DNA from: Candidatus Altimarinota bacterium
GTDB taxonomy: Bacteria; Patescibacteriota; Gracilibacteria; UBA4473
Direction: 5' to 3'
Length of the DNA stretch: 64,000 bases
Assembly (NCBI GenBank): GCA_023143095.1
Contig: JAGLIF010000003.1
Coordinates: 1-64,000, forward strand
Shown here: piece after piece, positions 9,055 to 18,208 of the stretch
How positions within the stretch are numbered: position 1 is the stretch's first letter
How the letters are laid out: every line of letters starts with the position of its first letter
The notes under the pieces: model-generated
Databases searched by the model: none
The model's input: the letters and a program-made list of their open reading frames with translations, nothing else
Told to the model about the DNA's origin: nothing
Position numbers and translations under genes: made by a program

Positions 9055-10413
9055 CTATATTTTTTTTTGTTTTACATTGAAGATACGAATACCTTGTCTG
9101 GCAAGACGAGGATAGTCTTTTATGTTAGGAATATACTCTGGGGAAGTGATTGTTTCCGTGTTTTCAAGAATAGATTGTTGTTCTTTTTCGAATTTTTTTT
9201 TCAGGTTTTGTGGCAAGTTTTGTAGTACTATTGCATTTTCTAAATCAGTATCCCAACTCCGTTTATTCATATTGCTACCAGTAAGAATCACTATTTTTTT
9301 ATCATCTATTTCGAGTCGTTTTGTATGAGTTGAATTTTTACCATTTTTCCAGAGTGAAATTTTTAGTAGACCGTCTTTTATTTCTTTAGAAAAACTTTTA
9401 GCAAAATCTTTTAACTGTTGTTCATAAAAAAAAGGGAGAGTTCGACCAAGTAATTGCATAGAAGCTGATTTGAATTTAAATTTATTAAGATCTTTAAATC
9501 CATTGTTTGTCGTTTCTTTCCATTGTTCGGGAGGTAACCACCAGTCATTTGCTTTTTTGTCTCCTACAACAATTTGTTCTTTACAACCTATATTAAGTGT
9601 CTCTCTAATTTTTTCTTTTAAAGGTTCTGGAAGATTAAAATATGGAGTATAGAATGTTATTTTTTCTTTAGCGACTTTTAACGCATTGAGCATGGCTTCA
9701 TTAACTTCACTTTTAGAATTTTTTCCGATTAATGGAGTTACAAGAACAGAATCTTCGTTTCTTTCAGTTTTTTCTGGAGAGGAAAATCCTTCAAGCGAAT
9801 CCAGGATTTTGCCAGCATTAGCTCTAAAATCAACTTGCATTTGTTCGACAAAGGAATTGGCTAGTTTCGGTGTATTTTCAAATAATACATAAGTGTCTAA
9901 TCGTAATTCATCTCCAACATGACAGTATTTGTTGCTTATGGATGCACCGCTGTAAAGGAGAGTATCATCAAAAACCATTCCCTTAGGATGAAAAACTCCT
10001 TTTCCTTCGGTTTTGGCGATTTGAACAGTTGTAACACTTAGTTGTTTTTCTTCGGGGATATCTTTTTTTAGTGCTTCAATTACTGGTAAAATACCATTAT
10101 CTTTTGGATGATCTGATCGACCTCTTTGTGCTCGATGATGATCGATAAAAAGCTGTATATCTATTTCAGAATTTTCTTCTTTTTTTTGAAACAATTTTTC
10201 AAGTATTTCATTTCCTGCTTCATCATTTTCGATATACAGGAGGGAGAGATAAATTCGCTTTTTGGTTTTTTTAATGAGTTCTAATATTTTTTGATGATAT
10301 TCCTTTGGACTGTTTAATACATCAATATCCTCTGCTTTTACTTCAAATCCAGGAAGAGAATCAAAATATGCTTGAGCATCTGCTTGTTTTGAATTGCTTA
10401 AGGTCTTACTCAT
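9055..10413 (-). CDS. pssA: CDP-diacylglycerol--serine O-phosphatidyltransferase, PLD type (PssA)
   Basis: A phospholipase D-superfamily enzyme with two HKD motifs: FHPKGMVFDD (H142, K144) and THTKRLEIDD (H363, K365). Each is followed by the family hallmarks LYSGASISNKYCHVGDELR and GSNMNKRSWDTDLENAIVL. These, and the length of 452 aa, match the enterobacterial-type PssA (about 451 aa) better than cardiolipin synthase. It should make phosphatidylserine from CDP-diacylglycerol and serine at the membrane surface. It has no signal peptide or membrane helix. Phospholipid synthesis genes are patchy in CPR bacteria, so transfer from a proteobacterium is plausible (inference). Confidence 0.85.
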   Translation of the reverse strand: MSKTLSNSKQADAQAYFDSLPGFEVKAEDIDVLNSPKEYHQKILELIKKTKKRIYLSLLYIENDEAGNEILEKLFQKKEENSEIDIQLFIDHHRAQRGRSDHPKDNGILPVIEALKKDIPEEKQLSVTTVQIAKTEGKGVFHPKGMVFDDTLLYSGASISNKYCHVGDELRLDTYVLFENTPKLANSFVEQMQVDFRANAGKILDSLEGFSSPEKTERNEDSVLVTPLIGKNSKSEVNEAMLNALKVAKEKITFYTPYFNLPEPLKEKIRETLNIGCKEQIVVGDKKANDWWLPPEQWKETTNNGFKDLNKFKFKSASMQLLGRTLPFFYEQQLKDFAKSFSKEIKDGLLKISLWKNGKNSTHTKRLEIDDKKIVILTGSNMNKRSWDTDLENAIVLQNLPQNLKKKFEKEQQSILENTETITSPEYIPNIKDYPRLARQGIRIFNVKQKKI

Positions 10414-10470
10414 TTATAAAAACTACTTTCAAGTATTCTTATAAAACATTAAGATAGAAAAAGCAAGTTA

Positions 10471-10498
10471 AAGTCCGGACTCCGTAGAGTCCGGACTT
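10471..10498. terminator. Perfect 12-bp AGTCCGGACT-type hairpin
   Basis: The arms AAGTCCGGACTC and GAGTCCGGACTT enclose a CGTA loop. The hairpin sits between the VirD4-like gene (ending at 10523) and pssA, both on the minus strand. No long U-run follows on either strand. The same palindrome recurs at 20890-20921 with a T-run, and partly at 32748 and 36412. Confidence 0.5.
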
Positions 10499-10506
10499 GG
10501 CGAAGG

Positions 10507-10526
10507 CTTTATCAGTGTTTTCTTAA
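10507..10526 (-). repeat. Solo terminal repeat overlapping stop of the VirD4-like gene
   Basis: On the minus strand it reads TTAAGAAAACACTGATAAAG. The TAA stop of the gene ending at 10523 is positions 2-4 of the repeat. Confidence 0.65.
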
Positions 10527-13024
10527 GATTTTTTTTTCAGTTTATCGTTTGGTTTCTTTTTATTTGTGGAATCATTTTTCTTTGTTTTTTCTAATCGTTT
10601 ATCATTATCTGTTTTTGTCCAACGCATGATTTTATCTTCTACTTCCTTTTTTGGTTTGGTGTATCGTTGACGAGAAAAATTGACGATTTTTTGTATTCGA
10701 ATCTCTGGATCGTCTTTTTCTTCATGATTTGGCGATGGTAATGTATCAGCTGAGAAAACAGGAGTCGTCATACCATCAACCATAATTCGATTATATGCTT
10801 TATATTTTGGCAGACTAGCAAGATGAATAGGCTGAATGCGTTCTTCATCAAATTGTTCAGAGAGAATTTTAGCATCATCAATACCGACTTGAAAAGAAAG
10901 TAAACTTCCAACATTGCCAAATACTGCTGCAGCAACTTCATCACTCATTTGAGCAAGATATTGGTTTGCCATAGTAAGACTGAGTTTATATTTTCGAGCT
11001 TCAGACAAAATCGTAGCGAAAGAATCTGTAGCAAAGTTTTGAAATTCATCAACGAATAGTGAAAAATCTCGTCTGTCTTTTTCTGGAATATCAGCTCGAC
11101 TCATCGCATCGATTTGAAATTTAGTAATCATCATGGATCCAAGCATGGTGGAATTGTCTTCTCCAATTTTCCCTTTTGAAAGATTCACGATCACTATTTT
11201 TCCCGTATCCATTGCAAATCGCAGATCAAGTGTTGATTTTGGTTGTCCAACAATATTTCGAATTATAGGAGTTGAAAGAAATTGTCCCACTTTATTTTGA
11301 ATCGGTCCTACTGCTTCTGCAAGCTTTGCAGGAGAAAGAGCAGAAAACTCTGTTTTCCAAAAACTTAAAACCATCGGATCTTTCACAAAATGCAGTATTT
11401 TTTGACGATAAATTGGATCCACTAGCATGCGGGTAATGCCAAGCATAGTAGTGTCAGGTGCTTCAACTAGTGCAAGTACTGTATTTCTCAAAAAGTGTTC
11501 TAGTCTTGGTCCCCAAGAATCTTCATTTAATTTTTTAATGACTCCGATAAGTCCCGATGCAATGAGACTTCGTTGTTCAGGATTTTTTCCTTCCAACATA
11601 TTAAAAGCAAGAGGGAATTCTCGATCAGAAGGATCAAAAATAATTACATCATTGGTTCTTTTTTTTGGAATAAATCGAAGTACTGCTTCTGCCAAATCGC
11701 CATGCGGATCAATAACGCAAACGCCTTTCCCAGCCTCTAGATCAGAGCGAATCATGTTTTCGAGTAAGGTTGATTTTCCCATTCCAGTTTTTCCAATGAC
11801 ATAGACATGTCGTCGACGGTCAATTTCTCTGATTCCATATTTTTGGTTATGGTTTCGGAAATTTGTTTGTCCAATGAGAGTAACACCTTTTTCACCTTCT
11901 TGTGGAAGATTGGTAGGAGGTTCTAATTTCACAGAATCTACCCAAGAAATAGCAGGAGTGGTTACGGTTTCTGTAGGAAGATGAAATATTGTGGCAAGTT
12001 CTTCCTGACTTAATACAAAAGGTTTTTTTTGTGTTCTGTGAACGATGTTTTTGAAAATTTGTGAATTTGTTTCTCTTGAAAAAGAAGAAATTGAAAAATG
12101 ATTCATTTGTGGCAGAGAAAATTGTTGAAAAGTTCCTGCAATCTCTCGTATTTTAGCCTCTGCATGTAAATCATCGTTATCAGAATGGATATAAATAGCC
12201 CGAATATTAGTCGCAAAATTAAGTCGTGTGAGCTTATCATAACTGGCAGAAAAAATAGTTTCTCTATCATGTCGTCCAGAAGTTTGAGATTCTCGATCTA
12301 AATTTTGATCATCCTCATCATTTTCATTAAAATTTTGTGTAGCAGAAATCTTTTTAAGTCCTCCCCAACCAAAAAGAAAGAGCATAGTAATCCAAATTGG
12401 AGAGCGTATTATGCGAATGCGTTTTGAAGGAGAAAGCCGAGCCCATTGATAAAGAGTACGAACCCAGTTCCACTTCCAAGGTCCATATCCCGAAAATCTT
12501 CGCAAAGTTTTCTGAGCGATTTTGTTCCAACTAGGAGAAACTGGAGAAATAACAAACTGAATAATGGCAGAATCGTCCTTTTTGTGTAATTGAGAAAGCG
12601 CTGAAGATACTGGTCCAAGAGGGTCTTCGAGTATTTGGTTGAGCTTATCCTCAAACTGAGGGTATCGTTTAAAAGGGAATACATATGGTTCAGATGGTCT
12701 GAGTGTAGCTGTGAGAATCTTTTTATCTTTTACTAATTTTTTGGTGAAGTATTCTGGAACGGTTTCAATTTCTACTTCTTTGTATTGAGAATAAATTTGA
12801 GAAGAAATAAGCGTTCGAAGATGAGAGGGCGTAACAATGTAAAAATAAATATTTCCATCAAGTTTCACGATTTCAAAACTAATGGTTTCGTTTTCTATAC
12901 GTTTAGCACTTTTAGAAAGCAATCCATGAAGTGAAGCGAGAATCTGCTCAAAAGCAAGTGGTCCGCGTGTATTGAGCCGTGGAACACGGAGTCGTAAAAG
13001 TATTTTTTTGTGTGCTTTTTTCAT
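10523..13024 (-). CDS. VirD4/HerA-like conjugative-type ATPase
   Basis: An 833-aa protein. The first 380 or so residues are a poorly conserved domain with an internal hydrophobic stretch (SPIWITMLFLFGWGG), perhaps a membrane anchor. A type IV secretion/DNA-transport ATPase domain follows, with Walker A VIGKTGMGKSTLL (about 405) and Walker B LFVDEFQNFATDSF (about 655). The C-terminus is a charged Lys-rich tail. Proteins of this type are widespread in CPR genomes and annotated as type IV secretion DNA-binding or TraM-recognition proteins; the substrate is unknown. A paralogue lies at 18209-20464. No relaxase, VirB6 or VirB8 gene is nearby. Confidence 0.82.
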   Translation of the reverse strand: MKKAHKKILLRLRVPRLNTRGPLAFEQILASLHGLLSKSAKRIENETISFEIVKLDGNIYFYIVTPSHLRTLISSQIYSQYKEVEIETVPEYFTKKLVKDKKILTATLRPSEPYVFPFKRYPQFEDKLNQILEDPLGPVSSALSQLHKKDDSAIIQFVISPVSPSWNKIAQKTLRRFSGYGPWKWNWVRTLYQWARLSPSKRIRIIRSPIWITMLFLFGWGGLKKISATQNFNENDEDDQNLDRESQTSGRHDRETIFSASYDKLTRLNFATNIRAIYIHSDNDDLHAEAKIREIAGTFQQFSLPQMNHFSISSFSRETNSQIFKNIVHRTQKKPFVLSQEELATIFHLPTETVTTPAISWVDSVKLEPPTNLPQEGEKGVTLIGQTNFRNHNQKYGIREIDRRRHVYVIGKTGMGKSTLLENMIRSDLEAGKGVCVIDPHGDLAEAVLRFIPKKRTNDVIIFDPSDREFPLAFNMLEGKNPEQRSLIASGLIGVIKKLNEDSWGPRLEHFLRNTVLALVEAPDTTMLGITRMLVDPIYRQKILHFVKDPMVLSFWKTEFSALSPAKLAEAVGPIQNKVGQFLSTPIIRNIVGQPKSTLDLRFAMDTGKIVIVNLSKGKIGEDNSTMLGSMMITKFQIDAMSRADIPEKDRRDFSLFVDEFQNFATDSFATILSEARKYKLSLTMANQYLAQMSDEVAAAVFGNVGSLLSFQVGIDDAKILSEQFDEERIQPIHLASLPKYKAYNRIMVDGMTTPVFSADTLPSPNHEEKDDPEIRIQKIVNFSRQRYTKPKKEVEDKIMRWTKTDNDKRLEKTKKNDSTNKKKPNDKLKKKS

Positions 13025-13137
13025 TTCTCTTATTTCTTTGATAGTACCATAAATAGCAGAAAATAGAAAGAGACCTTATTTATTTTTTTGACTTTTTTCG
13101 TGAAAAACCTAACTTCTGTTAGCTATTTTTATATTAT

Positions 13138-13227
13138 GCACGAGTGGCGGAATTGGTAGACGCGCTAGCTTGAGGGGCTAGTGAGAAGTTTATTCTCGTG
13201 GAGGTTCAAGTCCTCTCTCGTGCACCA
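13138..13227 (+). tRNA. tRNA-Leu(GAG), CCA encoded
   Basis: The acceptor arms GCACGAG and CTCGTGC pair perfectly. The anticodon loop is TTGAGGG (anticodon GAG), between stems CTAGC and GCTAG. A long variable arm follows (TGAGAAGTTTATTCTCG), and the T arm is GAGGTTCAAGTCCTC. The CCA end is encoded at 13225-13227. Confidence 0.95.
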
Positions 13228-13248
13228 ATTTGTTGATATTATTTTCAG

Positions 13249-13522
13249 TTAAGGAAACGCTGATTTAATAAACTCATTGTCTTCTAGTTCAAACTCTTTT
13301 TCTCCTCCCTCATCCCTGCGAAAGCAGAGATCTATGCGATTTTATAAATATTGTCTTCCCGTTCTTGAAACGGGATCTACTATATTTTGTCTTTCTTGTT
13401 ACGAAAAAAAGACAGAGATCCTGAAACAAGTTCAAAACGACGATATATTCCGAAAGACTGTTTTTCTTATTCGAAACAGATCTCTTCTTTCTTCCTTTTT
13501 GTTTTTATCAGTGTTTCCTTAA
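13249..13522. mobile_element. Complete 274-bp MITE-like element with inverted terminal repeats
   Basis: The left end starts TTAAGGAAACGCTGATTT and the right end finishes TTTTTATCAGTGTTTCCTTA; the two are near-perfect inverted copies with TTAA at both borders. Inside are a CCCTGCGAAAGCAG-type hairpin, a CCCGTTCTTGAAACGGG hairpin and other segments found at 1-110, 2281-2395 and 58277-58502. It has no coding capacity. A TTAA target duplication is possible but cannot be separated from the ends themselves. It starts 21 nt after tRNA-Leu and its right end runs into the DUF2304-like gene. Confidence 0.75.
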
Positions 13523-13840
13523 AGATAGATGCCGTACAATTCGTGTGATTTCAATAGATCTTTTTTCGTTTTCACGCAAAAGATGAATTACTAGTAAACT
13601 TAAAACAAGTACTGATAAAAATAAAATACCAGTTACTCCAGATTTTAAACCAGTGACTTTTTCAATATAAATCACAAAAAAATCAGGAAAAAAAGATATA
13701 GAAGCAATGACTCCCCAAAAAAATATGTTTACTAAAACTTCTCTAAAAGTTCGTTGATTTCGACGAAAAAAAGAAATTGTTCGAGCAATCATAAGCAAGG
13801 AAAGAAGTGGCGTAAGAATTTGATAAATAGCAATCTCCAT
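13508..13840 (-). CDS. DUF2304-like small membrane protein
   Basis: A 110-aa protein with three predicted membrane helices: IYQILTPLLSLLMIA, FFWGVIASISFFPDFFV and GILFLSVLVLSLLVIHLL. Then comes a cytoplasmic tail with RENEKRSIEITRIVRHLSL. Size and pattern fit the DUF2304 family, which is often linked to envelope glycan genes; the function is unknown. The C-terminal LRKH and the TGA stop are encoded by the right terminal repeat of the element at 13249-13522, so the native end may have been replaced. It is divergent from murL, which starts 68 bp away. Confidence 0.7.
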   Translation of the reverse strand: MEIAIYQILTPLLSLLMIARTISFFRRNQRTFREVLVNIFFWGVIASISFFPDFFVIYIEKVTGLKSGVTGILFLSVLVLSLLVIHLLRENEKRSIEITRIVRHLSLRKH

Positions 13841-13908
13841 ATGATGTTTTTCTTTTACGGACTTTCCTCTACAATGATTATGCGAATTTATCTGAAAAAT
13901 AGCAATTT

Positions 13909-15234
13909 ATGTCAATCTACAAAACATTTGTCTTTGAAGATTATACTTTCTTGAAACAAGAGAAGAAATTAATTTTGAAATATTCTTTTGATTCAAATAT
14001 TTTTTTTGAAGAAACAATTGTTTTTGATTTTGATTTTATAGAGGATTTTTCAATGGAAGCACTGGATCGTGCGTTTTTTGGACTTTTTGTAATGGCAGGA
14101 ATATCTTATTTCAAAGCTGCTTTGCCATCACAAATAGTGTTTAAGAAAGGGGGGCTTTGTAAAAATCAGAAACAATTTTTTGAGAAAATTTATCTGCATG
14201 GACTTGGAGAATTTTTTTATCAAAACAAAATAAATCCGAAAGGAAAAATTAATTTTACAGATAGTGAAAAAAAGAAAAAAGGAGTAAAAATACCAAATCT
14301 GAAAGGTTGTTTGATTCCCATTGGAGGAGGAAAAGATTCTTTGACGACAGTGAATTTGTTGGCAAAATCGAGAGAAGTGTTTGATAGTTGGACTGTGAAT
14401 TCCGATGCAAAATTTGAGTTACAAATCCATAAAATTCAAGAATTATCAGGCGGATCTCATTTAAAAATTCGCCGTACAATTGCACCAAAATTGCTTGAAT
14501 TAAATAAACATGGAGCTTTAAATGGACATGTGCCTATTTCTTCAATTTTGGCTTTTTTATCAGTATGTACAGTGATATTAACTGGAAAACAAAATATTTT
14601 GTTTTCCAATGAACATTCAGCAAACGAAGCTACAATGAAATATTTGGGGATGGAAATAAATCATCAGTATTCTAAAACACTGGAATTTGAAAGAGATTTT
14701 CAGAACTTCGTACATCAATTTATTTCATCTGATATTTATTATTTTTCGTTTTTACGCCCTTTCACAGAACTTAAAATTGCAGAATTGTTTGTTCAATATG
14801 CATGGAAAGATTTTTCCAAACAGTTCTCTAGTTGCAACCGTAACTTCACTCTTTTTGAAAAGAAAGATTATTTCACTTGGTGTGGTAAGTGTCCCAAATG
14901 TGCGTTTGTTTTTACAATTCTTTCACCATTTGTTAAAAAGGAAGAGTTAATTAGTCTTTTTGGTGGTAATTTGTTTGCCGATAAAAACTTGGCTGAAACT
15001 TTTTATGAACTGCTCGGTCTGAGAGAAAAAAAACCCTTTGAATGTGTTGGCGAAATTATGGAGATGAGAAAAGCGATGGTACTTGTTCGTAAAAAATTTC
15101 AAGAGGTAGAAGTTTTCATTTCTGGTTTTTCATCAGCTGATTTTGCAAAGATAGAAGCTTTTGATTATAGTTTTAAGCATCCACATGCTATGCCGCAGCG
15201 ATTTGAAAATTTTGTTTATAATTTTAAAAAATAA
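13909..15234 (+). CDS. murL: UDP-MurNAc-L-Ala-L-Glu epimerase (MurL)
   Basis: MurL epimerises the terminal L-Glu of UDP-MurNAc-L-Ala-L-Glu to D-Glu, as described in Xanthomonas, where it works with MurD2 and replaces MurI. The evidence here is a P-loop-like motif PIGGGKDSLT (137-146), a Cys cluster TWCGKCPKCAFVF (about 323-335) and the C-terminal KPFECVGEIMEM block. The length is 441 aa. A MurD-type ligase begins 2 nt after its stop, as in the Xanthomonas pair. The family assignment rests on motif memory and this neighbourhood and should be confirmed by a profile search. Confidence 0.78.
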   Translation: MSIYKTFVFEDYTFLKQEKKLILKYSFDSNIFFEETIVFDFDFIEDFSMEALDRAFFGLFVMAGISYFKAALPSQIVFKKGGLCKNQKQFFEKIYLHGLGEFFYQNKINPKGKINFTDSEKKKKGVKIPNLKGCLIPIGGGKDSLTTVNLLAKSREVFDSWTVNSDAKFELQIHKIQELSGGSHLKIRRTIAPKLLELNKHGALNGHVPISSILAFLSVCTVILTGKQNILFSNEHSANEATMKYLGMEINHQYSKTLEFERDFQNFVHQFISSDIYYFSFLRPFTELKIAELFVQYAWKDFSKQFSSCNRNFTLFEKKDYFTWCGKCPKCAFVFTILSPFVKKEELISLFGGNLFADKNLAETFYELLGLREKKPFECVGEIMEMRKAMVLVRKKFQEVEVFISGFSSADFAKIEAFDYSFKHPHAMPQRFENFVYNFKK

Positions 15235-15236
15235 CA

Positions 15237-16514
15237 ATGCATTTTAATCAATTAAAGAAAGCGAAAAAGATTCTCATTTATGGATATGGGGCAGAAGGAA
15301 AATCTTCAGAAAAGTTTTTGCGACATTTTTTTCCAGAGGCTTCTCTACAAATTTTTGATGAACAGATTCCTACTTATACGGGAGAGTCTTTTAATCAAAA
15401 CTATGATCTTATTGTAGTAAGTCCAGGAGTTGCAAGATCTGAAAAAATTCCAGAAGAATTTTGGAATCGATGTACCTCAAACACAGAAATTTTCTTTCAT
15501 AATATTTCTCCCGATCAAAGGAAAAAAATTATTGGTATTTCTGGAACGAAAGGGAAATCTACGACTTCTGGGTTTTGTCTTGAGATGTTACATCATGCTG
15601 GAAAAACAGCTCGTGTCGCAGGGAATTTTGGAGTTCCGTTGTTGGAAGTTTATGAGGAGTTTATTTCTGGAAAAATAGAATATTTAGTCGTAGAGCTTTC
15701 TAGTTTTCAGTTGGAGCATTTGGATGTTTCTCCAGGAATTAGTATCTTTCTTAACCTTTTTCCCGATCATTTGGATCGTCATAGAACAATAGAAGTGTAT
15801 TTTAAAGCAAAGAAAAATCTTTGGGCACACCAAGAGAAAGAAGATTTTTTAATTCTTTGTGAATCAATGAGGCTTTTCTATTTTTCAGGAAAATTAGGAA
15901 CTATAAATTCACAAGTATCAGTAGCTTCATCTATTGAAAAAGATGTTTTTGCTGGAGATTCTGTTTTTCGTGCAACTCATTTTCGAGAAAATTTTGGAAC
16001 AATGATTCAACTTTCAGAAATATTGGATTTGCCAGAACGAAGTTTTTTACAAACAGTACATTCTTTTCAGGGGTTACCTCATCGGATGGAATTTTTTGTA
16101 CAAAAGCATGATATCAGATTTTATGATGATGCTATTGCTGTAAATCCAGATTCTGTTAGAGCAGCTGTAGATTTTTTTGGTGAAGAATTGGGAATGCTTA
16201 TATTGGGAGGGAAAAGCGGAGGTGGAAGTTTTCAGACTCTTTTTGAAAAAGTGAAACCATTGAGCAATACAAAAATAATTGTTCTTGAGTCAGAGGCGGG
16301 AAAAGAAATCTTATCTGAAATAAAAAAACAAAAATTTCCTGAAAACAGATTCTTTGTAGTTAAAAATTTGGAAGAAGCTGTACCGCTTATTTTTATGAAT
16401 ACTGTTAAGGATAAGGTTTGTCTTTTGAGTCCAGGAGCCAAGAGTTATGATCAATTCAAAAATTTTCAGGAAAAAGGAAATCACTTTAAAGCTTTGATTA
16501 AACAATATGAATAA
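15237..16514 (+). CDS. murD: MurD-type Mur ligase, probably L-glutamate-adding MurD2
   Basis: Adds glutamate to UDP-MurNAc-L-Ala in the cytoplasm. The protein has 425 aa, with N-terminal GYGAEGKSSEKFLR, P-loop GISGTKGKSTTSGF (100-113), the metal/ATP region VELSSFQLEHL, then NLFPDHLDRH, and a C-terminal Mur-ligase domain ending LSPGAKSYDQFKNFQEKG. Ordinary MurD uses D-Glu. The tight pairing with MurL suggests this is the MurD2 variant that accepts L-Glu, leaving inversion to MurL (inference). It is in an operon with murL (2 nt gap) and is followed 11 nt later by the Cys-rich gene. Confidence 0.85.
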   Translation: MHFNQLKKAKKILIYGYGAEGKSSEKFLRHFFPEASLQIFDEQIPTYTGESFNQNYDLIVVSPGVARSEKIPEEFWNRCTSNTEIFFHNISPDQRKKIIGISGTKGKSTTSGFCLEMLHHAGKTARVAGNFGVPLLEVYEEFISGKIEYLVVELSSFQLEHLDVSPGISIFLNLFPDHLDRHRTIEVYFKAKKNLWAHQEKEDFLILCESMRLFYFSGKLGTINSQVSVASSIEKDVFAGDSVFRATHFRENFGTMIQLSEILDLPERSFLQTVHSFQGLPHRMEFFVQKHDIRFYDDAIAVNPDSVRAAVDFFGEELGMLILGGKSGGGSFQTLFEKVKPLSNTKIIVLESEAGKEILSEIKKQKFPENRFFVVKNLEEAVPLIFMNTVKDKVCLLSPGAKSYDQFKNFQEKGNHFKALIKQYE

Positions 16515-16525
16515 TTAGGAAAATT

Positions 16526-18175
16526 ATGAAAAAAATTTGTAAGACAACAGGAAAGACCTTTGAGATTACAGAAGATGATTTGAAGTTTTATGAAAAGATG
16601 GGAGTTCCAACTCCAACATTGTGTCCAGAAGAACGACAACGAAGAAGACTTTCTTGGCGAAATGAGCGAAATCTTTATCACAGAGTTTGTGATATTACAG
16701 GAAAAAAGATAATTTCGATTTATTCGCCAGATAAATTGCTTCCTGTTTATGAAAAAAATTATTGGTGGTCAGACAAGTGGGATGGTCGAAAATATGGAAG
16801 AGATTTCGATTTTAGTCGACCATTTTTTGAGCAGTTTTTGGCATTGCAAAAGGTTATTCCTAGACCAAGTTTACATGTTGTTGGAAATGAAAATTGTGAT
16901 TTTGTGAATCAGTGTGGGTTTTCGAAAGATTGTTATCTTTCGTTTAATACAGATTATTCCGAGTCATGTTTTTTTTGTAGTAATACTTTTTATTCTAGCG
17001 ATTGTTTGGATTCTTTACATTGTGAAAAATGCGAACTTTGTTATGAATGCTTAGATTGTAAAAATTGCTATGCATCTAAATTTTTAAAGAATTGTAAAAA
17101 TTGTTCTGAATCATATTTTTTAAAAAATTGTATTGGGTGTTCGGATTGTTTTGGGTGTGTTAACTTGAGAAATAAGCAATATTATTTTTTGAATGAGAAA
17201 TGTACTAAGGAGAAATATTTTAAGAAATTATCAGATTTAAAGTTGGAAAAATATTCTTCATTGAAATCTCTGCGAAAAAATTTTTCAGAATTTATCAAAA
17301 AATATCCATGTAAGTTTGTAGAAATTTTAAATGTTGAAAATGTTTCTGGGGATTATTTAAACAATTGTAAAAATGCAAAACATTGTTTCGATTCTTTTGA
17401 TAGTGAGAATATTTCTTATTGTGCTGTTTTTAGTTGGGGAAAAGATTGTATGGATTTTGATGTAGGAGGATATGAATCAGAATTGTGTTATGAAACAGCT
17501 TCATCAGGAGGAAAACAATTTGACTGTGCATTCATGGCAAACTGTTGGACGGAAGCTACAAATCTTTTTTATAGCGAGTTGATGATACGCATTAAACATT
17601 GTTTTGGTTGTATTGGACTAAAAAGTGCTCAATATTGCATTCTAAATAAGCAATACAGCAAAGAAGAATATTTTCAATTACGAGACAAAATCATTGATCA
17701 TATGAAAAAAACAAAGGAATGGGGCGAATTTTTTCCTATTGAAATTTCTCCATTTGCTTATAATGAAACGATGGCACAAGAATATTTTCCGCTTACAAAA
17801 GAAGAGGCTTTAGCAAAAGGATATAAATGGAAAGAAAAAGAAGAAACAATAAAACATGATGGTCCAAAATATGAAATTCCAGACAACATTAAGGATGTTT
17901 CGGATGAAATTTTAGAAAAGGTTTTGATCTGTGAGAACACTGGAAAAAACTATCGAATTATCAAAGTAGAACTTGATTTTTACCGAAAAATGAATCTTCC
18001 AATTCCGAGGAATTGTCCAGAAGCTAGATATGTGGAAAGAAGAAATCTTCGTAATCCTCGAATCCTTTATGATCGAAAATGTGATAAGTGCGGACTTGAT
18101 ATTCAGACAACTTTTGCTCCTGAAAGACCAGAAAAAATATTTTGTGAGAAGTGTTATTTAGAAGTAGTTAATTAA
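16526..18175 (+). CDS. Cys-rich protein of a CPR-type family, function unknown
   Basis: A 549-aa protein with 39 Cys by hand count. Both ends carry related zinc-ribbon-like modules with C-x2-TGK, an FY-x-KM-x2-P-x-P segment, CPE-x-R, and LY-x-R-x-CD; these start at residue 5 and near residue 471. Between them lie Cys-rich repeats such as CEKCELCYECLDCKNCY and the twice-occurring pattern CFGC(V/I)xLxxxQY, followed by a KEKYF or KEEYF sequence. The spacing suggests a repetitive solenoid or metal-binding fold. Similar proteins are common in CPR genomes, often mislabelled CaiB/BaiF; no activity is known to me. There is no signal peptide. It sits between murD and the second VirD4-like ATPase. Confidence 0.7.
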   Translation: MKKICKTTGKTFEITEDDLKFYEKMGVPTPTLCPEERQRRRLSWRNERNLYHRVCDITGKKIISIYSPDKLLPVYEKNYWWSDKWDGRKYGRDFDFSRPFFEQFLALQKVIPRPSLHVVGNENCDFVNQCGFSKDCYLSFNTDYSESCFFCSNTFYSSDCLDSLHCEKCELCYECLDCKNCYASKFLKNCKNCSESYFLKNCIGCSDCFGCVNLRNKQYYFLNEKCTKEKYFKKLSDLKLEKYSSLKSLRKNFSEFIKKYPCKFVEILNVENVSGDYLNNCKNAKHCFDSFDSENISYCAVFSWGKDCMDFDVGGYESELCYETASSGGKQFDCAFMANCWTEATNLFYSELMIRIKHCFGCIGLKSAQYCILNKQYSKEEYFQLRDKIIDHMKKTKEWGEFFPIEISPFAYNETMAQEYFPLTKEEALAKGYKWKEKEETIKHDGPKYEIPDNIKDVSDEILEKVLICENTGKNYRIIKVELDFYRKMNLPIPRNCPEARYVERRNLRNPRILYDRKCDKCGLDIQTTFAPERPEKIFCEKCYLEVVN

Positions 18176-18208
18176 AAAAATATCTAACTATTTGTAAGTT
18201 GTGTTAGG

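Noticed and set aside
11427-11804. 125-codon open frame antisense to the VirD4-like gene
   Set aside because: A Ser-rich shadow of a well-conserved ATPase domain on the other strand. The matching frame at 19150-19593 is likewise the shadow of the paralogue.
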